From positions 310,001 through 374,000 of the forward strand of contig SHYK01000002.1 in NCBI GenBank assembly GCA_009692845.1: a stretch of DNA of 64,000 bases. Direction: 5' to 3'. Shown piece by piece: positions 17,881-26,236 of the stretch. The position numbers and the translations under genes are program-made. The stretch comes from Chloroflexota bacterium (GTDB lineage: Bacteria > Chloroflexota > UBA6077 > SHYK01). Within the stretch, counting starts at the first letter, position 1, and every line of letters starts with the position of its first letter. The notes under the pieces were generated by a model. It ran no database searches. It saw nothing but the letters and a program-made list of their open reading frames with translations, and was not told the DNA's origin.

Positions 17881-19632
17881 CTATTTGATGTCCCACTCGT
17901 GAATGTTGACCTGGAAAGCGGTATTGAGGACGGCGCCTCGGGCTACTCCGGTCACGCCTTCGCGGGCGAAGATGACGGACGGGTTGTAATACGTGGGAAT
18001 GACCGGAAGGTCGTCCGCGATGATCTTGACCAGCTGGACCTCTTTTTCCTGGCGTTCGGCAACCGGTACGGCGGCAAAGCGCTCGGCGACTAGCTTGTCG
18101 TACAGCGGATTGGTGTAGCCGCCGGTGTTGATGCCGGTCCAGCGGTTCGTGTCGTTCGGCATCTGGTCGGTGGCTACCGAGAGGAAATGGGATCCGACGG
18201 TCATGTTCCAGTTGGTGATCTGGCCGCCCCAGTTGAAGTTGCCCGCCTTACGAAGATCGGTACCCGCGAGCCCGGCTGGAAGAGCGGGGACGGGATGCTG
18301 CGCATCGAGTCCTGCCTTCTTGAAGGCATCCACCCAGATCAGGCTTTCGCGAATGTTCTCGCTGCCGGTCGTGGCGTAACGGCAGCAGTAGAAGGGGCCA
18401 ACCGGTCCCGCGCTGTTGCGGAGGATCCCGTCTGGTCCCTTGGTCCAGCCGGCGTCGGCGAAGAGCTGCTGGCCTCGGGCGGGATCGTATTGATACTTCT
18501 GGAGGCCGCGCTGTTCCGCCAGCCGAAGCACCGGGTCCTCCGGAAAGAGGGTGAAGTAGGTGACTGCGCTCACGTCGCCACCCGCCGCCTCGATCAAGGC
18601 AGGGCGATCCATCGAGTAAGCTATGGCCTGTCTGAACCGGAGGTCGGTCGCCCAGGGGGCGCCTTCTCGGAGATTGAATTTCAGGGCGCGAATGAGCGAG
18701 TAGTCGGAGAAGCCAGTGCCCCAGTTGGCTCCCTTCTGTTGGCGAATCTCGACCAGCTGGTTGGGCTTAGCGTGGGCGTCGACCGGAATGAGATCGACCG
18801 CGCCAGCCAGGGTTCGCGACACCAACACATCGATGGGCATCCAGTTGATCTCGATTCGATCGATCTTGGGCCGGCCGAGGAAAAACTTGTCGAAGGCCTC
18901 GGCCTTGATTCCGCTCCCGAGCGCCCATTCGGTGATCCGGAAGGGCCCCAAACCGACGAACTCAGCTCGCCATGCCTGGCTCGACTCGAAGGCCACCGCG
19001 TCCGAGCTCCGGTAGAGCGGCTCGATGAGATGCTTGGGGATGGCGGGGATGCCGTCGTGGTTGTTGACGTTGCCATACATCCAATTCGAACGCCAGTTGA
19101 CCACCAGGGTGTTGGGGTCGGCCGCTCGGACTCCAACGATGGCCTTCAGGCTGTCGGTGCCTCCGGGGACGACCAACTTCGGATCCATCGCCACTTCGTA
19201 ACCGAACACGAAGTCGTCGGCGGTGAGAGGAGTCCCATCCTGCCACAAGACGTTGGGGCGCAGCTTCCACGTGACTTCCATGGTCCCGTCCGGGTTCAGC
19301 TTCCAGTCCCCGTCCTGGATCGAGGGGAGTTTCTGCGCAGCATGGGCAACCGGGTTTCCCTGGAGATCAAAGACAGTCAGATTCGCGTGGAAGTAGTAGA
19401 AGCGCTCCGGGGCGGGCGAGGTGCTTGCCACCCGGCCGTACTCGATCAGGTATGCGTATTCATCCTGGGTGGCAATCTGGAGGACCTTCGGCGCGGTCCG
19501 GGTGGCCGGTTGGGCCGGATTGACCGGTCCCGGGACCGGATTGGCCGGACTGCAGGCGAGCAGCAGGAGAGTGGTGACGATGAAAGGGACGCTAGCTACG
19601 GAGCTCGCTCGTCGGCGGTTGACCCAGTTCAT
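17881..19632 (-). CDS. Family-5 extracellular solute-binding lipoprotein
   Basis: Peptide/nickel-type (SBP_bac_5) ABC binding protein. The N-terminus (MNWVNRRR then a hydrophobic stretch ending LLLLAC) is a lipoprotein signal with cysteine at the lipobox, followed by a Pro-rich linker. The binding domain shows WKLRPNVLWQDGTPLTADDF and the FRQAIAYSMDR segment, both diagnostic. The length is 583 residues. The ATG at 19632 is preferred over an upstream one because AGGAGG lies 8 bases before it. No permease or ATPase genes flank it, so it is an orphan receptor; the substrate is unknown. Its 3' side faces marR, about 210 bases away. Confidence 0.9.
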   Translation of the reverse strand: MNWVNRRRASSVASVPFIVTTLLLLACSPANPVPGPVNPAQPATRTAPKVLQIATQDEYAYLIEYGRVASTSPAPERFYYFHANLTVFDLQGNPVAHAAQKLPSIQDGDWKLNPDGTMEVTWKLRPNVLWQDGTPLTADDFVFGYEVAMDPKLVVPGGTDSLKAIVGVRAADPNTLVVNWRSNWMYGNVNNHDGIPAIPKHLIEPLYRSSDAVAFESSQAWRAEFVGLGPFRITEWALGSGIKAEAFDKFFLGRPKIDRIEINWMPIDVLVSRTLAGAVDLIPVDAHAKPNQLVEIRQQKGANWGTGFSDYSLIRALKFNLREGAPWATDLRFRQAIAYSMDRPALIEAAGGDVSAVTYFTLFPEDPVLRLAEQRGLQKYQYDPARGQQLFADAGWTKGPDGILRNSAGPVGPFYCCRYATTGSENIRESLIWVDAFKKAGLDAQHPVPALPAGLAGTDLRKAGNFNWGGQITNWNMTVGSHFLSVATDQMPNDTNRWTGINTGGYTNPLYDKLVAERFAAVPVAERQEKEVQLVKIIADDLPVIPTYYNPSVIFAREGVTGVARGAVLNTAFQVNIHEWDIK

Positions 19633-19736
19633 TCCTTGTTCCTCCTGCACATTGATCGAGCACCGCTGGCTGAGTTTTCCCAGTGGTGCTTGGTCCCCCG
19701 TTCGGACCCGGTCCGGTTGGGCGATTGTGAGCTTGC

Positions 19737-20810
19737 TTAGACATCCCCTCCATAGAAGACGACGGTGTTGCCCGCGAGCAGGGCTTCCTTGTCGGCGTTG
19801 TCGAGGTCTTCCCGTCGGAGAACCTCGTTGATCTCGCCCCGACAGTACTTCGCGGAAGTTGACTCATGGGGGAAGTCGCTGGCAAACATGAACGGCTGGC
19901 GGCCGGCCCGCTGCACGGCGTAGCCGAGGCTTTCGTCGTCACATTCGTAGCCCACGAAGATGCGCCCTTCGTGCATGAAGCGAAGGAGGTAATCGCTGGC
20001 GCCCTCGCCGGGGCGGGGATTGCCGGCGACCGGGGTGCCGTCCGGATTCACCTGGTGATGGGCCCGGTGGGAGAGGTCGATGCGGTCGAGCACAAAGGGG
20101 ACCCAACTCGCGCCGCCTTCGAGGTAGCCGACCTTCAGCTTCGGAAAGGCGTCGAAGACTCCGTGGGTGAGCATCCCTACACACTGGATGATGATCCCGA
20201 AGGGGTGGCCCAGAGCATGGGCGCCGTAATAAGTGCTGTAGGTATCGAAGCCCATGTGGTGGTGCACGCCGCCATGCACGGCGAGCGGGCAGCCGAGCTC
20301 CTGGGCCTTTTCATAGATTGGCCAGTAAATCTTGTCGCCCAGGTGGGCCTTCATGCCGTCCCCGTTCGAGGGCAGCATCGCTCCGCACATGCCGAGCTCG
20401 GTGACCGCCCGCTCCAGCTCGTCGACCGCTGCGGCGGGATCCTGGACGGGGATCAGGGCCATGCCTTTGAGGCGCTTGTCCTGTCCGGTGAAAGCTTCAT
20501 GGAGCCAGTCGTTGTAGGCGCGGCAGGAAGCGAGGGCGAAATCCCTATCGATGATCCGGCCGACCGCCAGCCCCCAGGTTGGATAGAGCACGGTCCAATC
20601 GATCTCCGCGTCCTCGAGGAAAGTCGTCCAGCCCTTGGCGTCCGGGGGACTGGCCAGTCCGGAGCCGCCCTCGCGCCGCTCGTTGAACTTACCTGCGTCG
20701 TGAAAATGATCCAGCTGAGGAAAGATTTTCCCCCGATAGCCGTTGGGCATGAACTTGGCGATTGCGTCGCCGTCTTCTATGACGTGGCCGTCGCCGTCGA
20801 TTACGCGCAT
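19737..20810 (-). CDS. Amidohydrolase family protein (ACMSD-like)
   Basis: Metal-dependent TIM-barrel hydrolase or decarboxylase of the amidohydrolase-2 group. The start MRVIDGDGHVIEDGDAI has the Asp-x-His metal motif, internal VHGGVHHHMGFD supplies the next histidine region, and FASDFPHE near the C-terminus has the metal-binding Asp. The ATG at 20810 (357 residues) is chosen because the domain begins there and AAGGGG lies upstream; a longer frame exists. The same strand and a gap of about 100 bases suggest possible co-transcription with the binding protein. Substrate unknown. Confidence 0.85.
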   Translation of the reverse strand: MRVIDGDGHVIEDGDAIAKFMPNGYRGKIFPQLDHFHDAGKFNERREGGSGLASPPDAKGWTTFLEDAEIDWTVLYPTWGLAVGRIIDRDFALASCRAYNDWLHEAFTGQDKRLKGMALIPVQDPAAAVDELERAVTELGMCGAMLPSNGDGMKAHLGDKIYWPIYEKAQELGCPLAVHGGVHHHMGFDTYSTYYGAHALGHPFGIIIQCVGMLTHGVFDAFPKLKVGYLEGGASWVPFVLDRIDLSHRAHHQVNPDGTPVAGNPRPGEGASDYLLRFMHEGRIFVGYECDDESLGYAVQRAGRQPFMFASDFPHESTSAKYCRGEINEVLRREDLDNADKEALLAGNTVVFYGGDV

Positions 20811-20986
20811 CTTTCGTTCCCCTTCTTGGAGTTGGCGCCGCTTCGCCCAGAGTCGGTTCGAGCCGTCAAGTGTAGCATGCCTGCTCGGGGCTTCAACTGG
20901 ACTTGGGGGAGACCCCCCCCACGAAAACGCGGCTGCCCGTGCTACCATGAGAACGCGAGCCAAGCGAAGCATTTAGGAGAATCCGA

Positions 20987-22120
20987 ATGGCCCTAGCTCC
21001 CGAGGAGCGGGCAGCGATCCAGCCGCGTCCAACCCGACCCCGGGTCGCGGTAGTGAAGGCTTCGCCAGAAACGATCCTCGACGACATCGCGAAAGCCATG
21101 CGGCTGGCCGGTTCAACCGATGCGCTTCAGCCGGGCATTCGGACTGGACTCAAGATCAACGTGTCCTGGCAGGTCTACTACCCGGGCTGCTCCACGACGC
21201 CCTGGCAATTGGACGGGGTCATTCGGACGCTAACTGAAGACGGTCATCGACCCGACGACCTGGTCGGGGTGCACAACCGCACCGTGGTGGTCGACTCCAA
21301 GGTGGGCGAGGTCGCCAACAAGCACCTGCCGGTCGTGCAGAAATGGGGAGTGCCCAACGTGCACACGCACGACCCCGAAGTGCAATGGATGCGCTACGAA
21401 CCGGGGTTCCCCACTCGGGTGCTGCACGAGATATTCCCGGACGGCATCTACATCCCGCGGTTCTTCGTGGGGATGAACATGGTGCATCTCCCCACGATGA
21501 AGACGCACGTCTTCACGACGATGACCGGGGCAATCAAGAACGCCTTCGGCGGCTTGCTGCAGGATCGCAGGCATTGGACGCACAGCGTTATCCATCAGAC
21601 CCTGGCTGACCTGCTGCAGATTCAGCAGGAGATTCACCCCGGGCTGTTCGCGGTGATGGACGGAACTATCGCCGGGGACGGGCCTGGCCCGCGAGCCATG
21701 GTTCCTCATGTGAAGAATTACATCCTGGCCAGCGCCGATCAGGTCGCGATCGACGCGATCGCAGCGAAGATGATGGGCTTCGATCCACTTTCGATCGAAT
21801 TCATTCGGCTCTGCCACGAGTCAGGTTTGGGCCACGGGGATCCGCGCGAGGTCGAGGTGCTTGGAGAAGACATCTCTGAGGTGAATTTCCATTTCCAGCG
21901 GGATGCCGAGACCCTCGCCAGCCGGGGTCAGAAGCTCATTTACCACGGCCCGCTGCACGGGCTCGAAAATCTGCTTTTGCGTTCGCCCATCGTTCCGTGG
22001 GCCTACGCCGCCTCCCGCCTCTACCACGACGGCTTCTGGTACCCCTTCATCGGGAAGCAGCGGGTCGCCGAGATGATGGCTTCGCCCTGGGGACGGCTAT
22101 TCGAGGCTTATCCCGGGTAG
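20987..22120 (+). CDS. DUF362 domain-containing protein
   Basis: A 377-residue protein with the DUF362 core (uncharacterised, often linked with iron-sulfur proteins). The segment PTMKTHVFTTMTGAIKNAFGG (about residues 166-186) matches the conserved K-T-H...T-G-A-I-K-N core of this family. Further on are MDGTIAGDGPGPR and ASADQVAIDAIAAKMMGFDP, also typical. No ferredoxin CxxC motifs are present here. The ATG at 20987 has AGGAG upstream. It is divergent from the amidohydrolase. Function unknown. Confidence 0.82.
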   Translation: MALAPEERAAIQPRPTRPRVAVVKASPETILDDIAKAMRLAGSTDALQPGIRTGLKINVSWQVYYPGCSTTPWQLDGVIRTLTEDGHRPDDLVGVHNRTVVVDSKVGEVANKHLPVVQKWGVPNVHTHDPEVQWMRYEPGFPTRVLHEIFPDGIYIPRFFVGMNMVHLPTMKTHVFTTMTGAIKNAFGGLLQDRRHWTHSVIHQTLADLLQIQQEIHPGLFAVMDGTIAGDGPGPRAMVPHVKNYILASADQVAIDAIAAKMMGFDPLSIEFIRLCHESGLGHGDPREVEVLGEDISEVNFHFQRDAETLASRGQKLIYHGPLHGLENLLLRSPIVPWAYAASRLYHDGFWYPFIGKQRVAEMMASPWGRLFEAYPG

Positions 22121-22187
22121 CTGCCTGAGCGTAATATCTGCCGCGGCCCCGTTCGTGATGAGGCGCTCGAAGCATTTGCTGCGACAG

Positions 22188-23558
22188 TCAGAGGACTGGC
22201 TTGCGCGCCACGGCGATCAACTGAACGCCACTCGTTACGGTGAGCCGACCTTCGATGGCCGCTTGCAGCGGGACTAATGAATCGAGAAAGGTCGCCTTTG
22301 AGGCTCGCTTGGTTCCCAGGGCGGAGGCCAATGCAGCCCGCTTTTTTAGCCCGAGCCAATCGAAGGGGCGACAGCTCACTACTTGCAGGCCAGCGTCGGT
22401 CAGCGTGGCCGAAAGGCTGGTAATCGTGTGGTGACGGGGTGGCTCGGAGGGACCGCTTGGCGGAGCCGGGGTTGCATCGACTATGCACACGAAGCTGCCG
22501 CCAGGCTTGAGAACGCCCAGTGCGTTACGGGTGATCGGACCGGGATCGCCGTATTCCAGGATATGGCAAGCAACGACAGTGTCGAATGGGGTAGAGGGCA
22601 ATCCCTGCCACGGCTCCTGGTAAGGATCAAGATCCAGGATATCGATGTCGTCCCAAAAACGATATCGCTCATGCAGAGCCTGGAGCAGGATGGGATCCCA
22701 ATTGGTCGCCACGAGATGTTCTCGATTGGCCAGGAATACGGTGAGGCCGCTGTTCCCGGAGCCGAGCTCGAGCACTCTCCCGCCGACTGAAGGCTCGATG
22801 GTCTCCCAAAGCCAGCGGGCATAATTTCGGCCAAGTGGTGGCTGGGTCGGGACTTTGACCTGGCGGTGGGGCGGCTGACCAGGCGCAAAGCCGTACTTGG
22901 CAATTTGCCCGAGCGCGCGGATCCCATCCTTCCAGGTAATTTTCTTCCCTTCCTCATAATCGCGCCCCCGGTATGAAATGGGCACCTCGTAGATCCGGTA
23001 GCCGGCCTTGGCCACCTTTGCGGTCACCTCGGGTTCGAAGCCGAAACGCTGGGATTCCAGTTCGATGCCCTGGATTACATCCCGCCGGAAGGCCTTGTAC
23101 CCGGTTTCCATGTCGGTGAGGTTGAGGCCCGTGGTCAGGTTGGACAGAAAAGTGAGCATGCGGTTGGCCAGCTCGTGCCAGAACAGGTGCACTCGATGCG
23201 GGCCGCTCAGGAAGCGCGAGCCGTAGACGACGTCCGCCAACCCCTCCTCGATAGGTTGAAGGAGCTGGGGATAGTCCGAAGGGTCGTATTCCAGATCCGC
23301 GTCCTGCACGAGTACGATGTCGCCGGTGGCAGCGGCAAATCCTCGCCGCAAGGCTGCACCCTTGCCCTGGTTGTGGTCCTGCAGGAGCACCGAGATTCCA
23401 TCGTCCGAGAATCCGGCCAGGATGTCTCGGGTCCCGTCGCGAGAGCCATCGTCAACGATGATGATCTCTTTGTCGTAGGGCGTGGCTTGCACGCGGCGAA
23501 CGACCTCGCGGATGGTGTGGCGCTCGTTGTAGCAGGGGATGACGACAGAGACTTTCAA
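22188..23558 (-). CDS. GT2 glycosyltransferase fused to SAM methyltransferase
   Basis: Residues 1-235 are a GT-A family 2 glycosyltransferase of the dolichyl-phosphate-sugar synthase type: [26 protein letters not shown], the [11 protein letters not shown] metal-binding motif and ETGYKAFRR. From about residue 260 a class-I methyltransferase follows ([16 protein letters not shown] as SAM motif [12 protein letters not shown] as motif IV). The GT2 part probably makes a polyprenyl-phosphate sugar for the adjacent multi-pass GT39-like proteins; the methyltransferase might modify the sugar or an acceptor. Length is 456 residues. It is the last gene of the minus-strand glycan arm. Confidence 0.85.
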   Translation of the reverse strand: MKVSVVIPCYNERHTIREVVRRVQATPYDKEIIIVDDGSRDGTRDILAGFSDDGISVLLQDHNQGKGAALRRGFAAATGDIVLVQDADLEYDPSDYPQLLQPIEEGLADVVYGSRFLSGPHRVHLFWHELANRMLTFLSNLTTGLNLTDMETGYKAFRRDVIQGIELESQRFGFEPEVTAKVAKAGYRIYEVPISYRGRDYEEGKKITWKDGIRALGQIAKYGFAPGQPPHRQVKVPTQPPLGRNYARWLWETIEPSVGGRVLELGSGNSGLTVFLANREHLVATNWDPILLQALHERYRFWDDIDILDLDPYQEPWQGLPSTPFDTVVACHILEYGDPGPITRNALGVLKPGGSFVCIVDATPAPPSGPSEPPRHHTITSLSATLTDAGLQVVSCRPFDWLGLKKRAALASALGTKRASKATFLDSLVPLQAAIEGRLTVTSGVQLIAVARKPVL

Positions 23559-23659
23559 ATTGTGCTTCCCCCTGTCGAGAATCGATGCAGTCTGGCGCCT
23601 GCGATTTCCGCCCCAACTTTAACCGAGCAGCGCCGTCTGGCGTTGGAGCGGCCCCTTTG

Positions 23660-24490
23660 TTACCAGGGGTGCGTAATTCGGTAGCCGATGAGCCGCTCGT
23701 TGTCCACAAGGTACAGAATTCCATTCGGATCATAGGCGATTCCCCGGACCCAGCCTGGGCGGGGCTCTTGCCCAATGATGCGTGACCGGGCCACTCGTCC
23801 GGACTCAACATCGATCGATACCATGGCTTTCTGGGCGCAGGCCACATCGAGCCAACGTCCGTTGTCAGCCGCATAGTAGGGATCACACTTGAGAGCGAAT
23901 GCTTGGGGGCGACCGCCCCCTGCCGTGTATTGAAAGAATCTTCTTTCGCCCGAAATGGGCGCGTAGAAGCGGCCTTGCTCGTCCAGCCAGACTGCACCGG
24001 GGTTGTTAAGCCCTCCTGCGCTGCTTTGCAGAGGCAACCGGGCACCGTTGGGCGCGTAATGCTGGATGTTCCCGGCTGCAAAGTCTGAGATGTAGATCGT
24101 CCCATCTGGGGCGAAAGCCAGCCCGGAGCTCGCGAGCGTCTTGCCCGGTAACGGCAGCACGCTCAGGACCGTTCCATCTGGCGCGAGCCGCACAACCCCG
24201 TTGGCGCTCGGGTCGTTGTTCAGTACCGAGATGGCCCCGTCCGGACCGATCTTGACATCGGCCGGTCTGCGGAGCATGACTGGCGCGCCGCTGGACTTCG
24301 CGGTGACCCGGGAAGCGTCCCCGCTCGCCAGGTCCACCGAGATTAGTCCTCCATCCGATGCTGGATTTCCGAAATCGGCGATGAAGAGGTGGCCTGCCGC
24401 AAAGGCAGCGCCTCTGGCCTCGGTGATCTGAATGTTAATTGGCCAACGCAGCACTTCGACTAGCTCGTTCTTGGGCGCGAACTCGTCCAT
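23660..24490 (-). CDS. NHL-type beta-propeller protein (probably the C-terminal part of the split upstream gene)
   Basis: A beta-propeller made of NHL/SMP-like repeats: RGAAFAAGHLFIADFGN, ADVKIGPDGAISVLN, SGLAFAPDGTIYISDF, GAVWLDEQGRFYAP and RGIAYDPNGILYLVD mark successive blades. With the ATG at 24490 it has 276 residues and no signal peptide of its own. It overlaps the end of the membrane protein upstream in another frame by about 56 bases. Three other proteins here (31205-35119, 40848-43757 and this pair) combine membrane glycosyltransferase-like parts with NHL propellers, so a frameshift that split one protein is likely; coupled overlapping genes are the alternative. Confidence 0.65.
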   Translation of the reverse strand: MDEFAPKNELVEVLRWPINIQITEARGAAFAAGHLFIADFGNPASDGGLISVDLASGDASRVTAKSSGAPVMLRRPADVKIGPDGAISVLNNDPSANGVVRLAPDGTVLSVLPLPGKTLASSGLAFAPDGTIYISDFAAGNIQHYAPNGARLPLQSSAGGLNNPGAVWLDEQGRFYAPISGERRFFQYTAGGGRPQAFALKCDPYYAADNGRWLDVACAQKAMVSIDVESGRVARSRIIGQEPRPGWVRGIAYDPNGILYLVDNERLIGYRITHPW

Positions 24491-25748
24491 GCTCACCAGG
24501 TACCAGCCCAAGCATGCTTCCGCCAAAGATCGCCGCCAGAAGCCCAAGTAAGGGGATGCGGCGGGTCCGCCAAATCCGGGCTGGGCGAACCGGCTCCGAA
24601 TATGCGAACGATAGACAGAGGGCGACGAGCAGCCCGCTGCCAGCCAGGCAGGCCACTAGCTGCCAGGGGAGGCTTGACTCGCCCGCCTCAAACAGGGAGG
24701 AGAAGGCGGGAAGCCCTTCGAATAAATTGAAGCCGCGCTCTCTGAACGGCAAGGCTGGGGATTCGCTGATCAGCTTGAACGGAGAACTGATGGGCCACAT
24801 TGACAACGGATTCGCCACCATCACACCCATCACGAGCATGCCGACGGTGGTCGTAACCAAAAGGAGGGGCCAGGTCGGAGAGCGCCGCGGGGAAGAAGCA
24901 AGGAGAAGAGCCAGGCCGGCCGCGCCCAGGGGCGCGACCACAGTAATCATCCGAGCCGGTGGAGCCCAGGAGCCATTCCAAAAGTAATAGGCGCCCGTAG
25001 CCAGGACGTAGGGAGTGGCTAGGAAACAGGAGGCGCCAAAGATGCGTCGCACCCAGCCGACTGGGCTCGCGAGTCCCAATAGCAACCCGCCAAAGCTGAG
25101 TATGTAGATAGGAGCCAGGGGGAACAGACCGGCCTGTCGATCGAAAAATAATCCGAGGCTACCGCGCGCAAACTCCTGAAGATCACCGAGGCCCGACCAG
25201 GGAAGAACAAACGGGAGCGTACCCCCGAGCTCAGGGATGCTTGGCGGTGGAATGGGGCGACCGTAAATGAACCAGCTGTAGGCGGCAAGCAGGAGGGCCG
25301 ATACGCCGACCGGAGCGGCAACGAGCGCCCATGAGACCCTGCTCAGCTTTTTCCATGGCGCCACCAGTCCCCCGGACGGGAAGGCGCTCCGTTCGTTGCC
25401 GTCAGACTTATCACCCGCATGGAAGCGCCACCCGGCGAGGAAGTACAGGAAGGCAGTGACTGAGAGAATTGCGTACCTCCAAGACAGCCAGGGGAGAAAG
25501 CCGATCGCCAAGCCAACCAACAGCCATTGGGACGGCGTGTTCATCGACCAGCCAATCGCGAGCTTCCTCACCGTGTAAAGGAGCAGTAGAGCCGCGGCAA
25601 TCTCCGGAAAGATAACCAGTGAATAAGTCCACAGCGGATTGCTAAAAGCGAGGGCTAGCCAGGTCAGTACCGCGACGAGGTGACGGCCGCTTAGCTCATA
25701 GGCGAGCAGGAATATGTTGACGCTGACCAGCGCTCCGAGGACGCACAT
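24435..25748 (-). CDS. Membrane glycosyltransferase-like protein, main open portion
   Basis: A 437-residue, highly hydrophobic protein with about ten membrane segments and the pattern VNIFLLAYELSGRHLVAVLT and WTYSLVIFPEIAAALLLL of GT-C/GT39-type membrane proteins. It lacks the N-terminal helix and the catalytic first loop; these are encoded just upstream but are cut off by an in-frame TGA at 25782-25784 and a frameshift. The ATG at 25748 is internal to the ancestral gene. Its C-terminal end (LLGLLAAIFGGSMLGLVPGEHG) overlaps the NHL reading frame. It is probably a remnant or a mis-sequenced part of one GT39-NHL protein. Confidence 0.6.
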   Translation of the reverse strand: MCVLGALVSVNIFLLAYELSGRHLVAVLTWLALAFSNPLWTYSLVIFPEIAAALLLLYTVRKLAIGWSMNTPSQWLLVGLAIGFLPWLSWRYAILSVTAFLYFLAGWRFHAGDKSDGNERSAFPSGGLVAPWKKLSRVSWALVAAPVGVSALLLAAYSWFIYGRPIPPPSIPELGGTLPFVLPWSGLGDLQEFARGSLGLFFDRQAGLFPLAPIYILSFGGLLLGLASPVGWVRRIFGASCFLATPYVLATGAYYFWNGSWAPPARMITVVAPLGAAGLALLLASSPRRSPTWPLLLVTTTVGMLVMGVMVANPLSMWPISSPFKLISESPALPFRERGFNLFEGLPAFSSLFEAGESSLPWQLVACLAGSGLLVALCLSFAYSEPVRPARIWRTRRIPLLGLLAAIFGGSMLGLVPGEHGRVRAQERASRSAALAN

Positions 25749-25781
25749 AGCGACGATCGTAGCTGGCCACCAGAGTGCGAC

Positions 25782-26236
25782 TCACGAGCCAATGGTCCAG
25801 GCGAGGACGAGCACAAGGGGCAGCCCGGGCATGTGGAAGCTGTATCGCTCGACCGGAGGGCGCACCTGCGTTACCACGCCATCCCGACGAACCCGGGCGG
25901 ATGCGGAGCGAGGGAATAAAATCGGTCCTCTTCGTGGTTGGCGAACTGGTTGGCCAGGTCGAAATCGCGGTCCTCGGCGAGGCTGGCCGTGATCATTAGG
26001 TACGACGGCTGGTCTCCAGTTGGGGGTGAGGCGAACAGGACAAAATGAGGGATCGTCGCGACATATATAGCGCACGTTGCGGCAAAGACTACGATGGGGA
26101 CCCAGAGGCGGAGAGGGCGTGGCGGTTCCGCCTGCAGGCACAAAAACTCGGCCGCCCGCCTTCCGAGCCCGCCGAAAAATCTCGCCGCAACGAATAGTGG
26201 CCAGGCCATCCTACTCATCTGCGCCCAGGCTCCCAT
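25782..26236 (-). pseudogene. 5' part of the broken GT39-NHL gene (two frames)
   Basis: The first frame starts with an ATG overlapping the TGA of the YYY fusion gene and encodes a membrane helix, then GDQPSYLMITASLAEDRDFDLANQF, the usual loop of these proteins, and ends at a TAA near 25870. The protein pattern then continues in another frame as RDGVVTQVRPPVERYSFHMPGLPL until a TGA at 25782-25784. After that TGA the same frame carries on as VALWWPATIVAMCVLGAL into the next open portion. One base lost near the CCCGGG at about 25886-25891 would explain the first break. Confidence 0.7.

Noticed and set aside
18187-19740. Long plus-strand frame (517 codons) opposite the solute-binding protein
   Set aside because: It is a shadow of a clear binding-protein gene, with high GC favouring open antisense frames; no recognisable motif.
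25782-25784. In-frame TGA in the membrane glycosyltransferase read as selenocysteine
   Set aside because: It lies in a hydrophobic region with no Cys-type redox motif, no hairpin like the SelW SECIS was found 3' of it, and a frameshift lies close by. A nonsense mutation or error is simpler.
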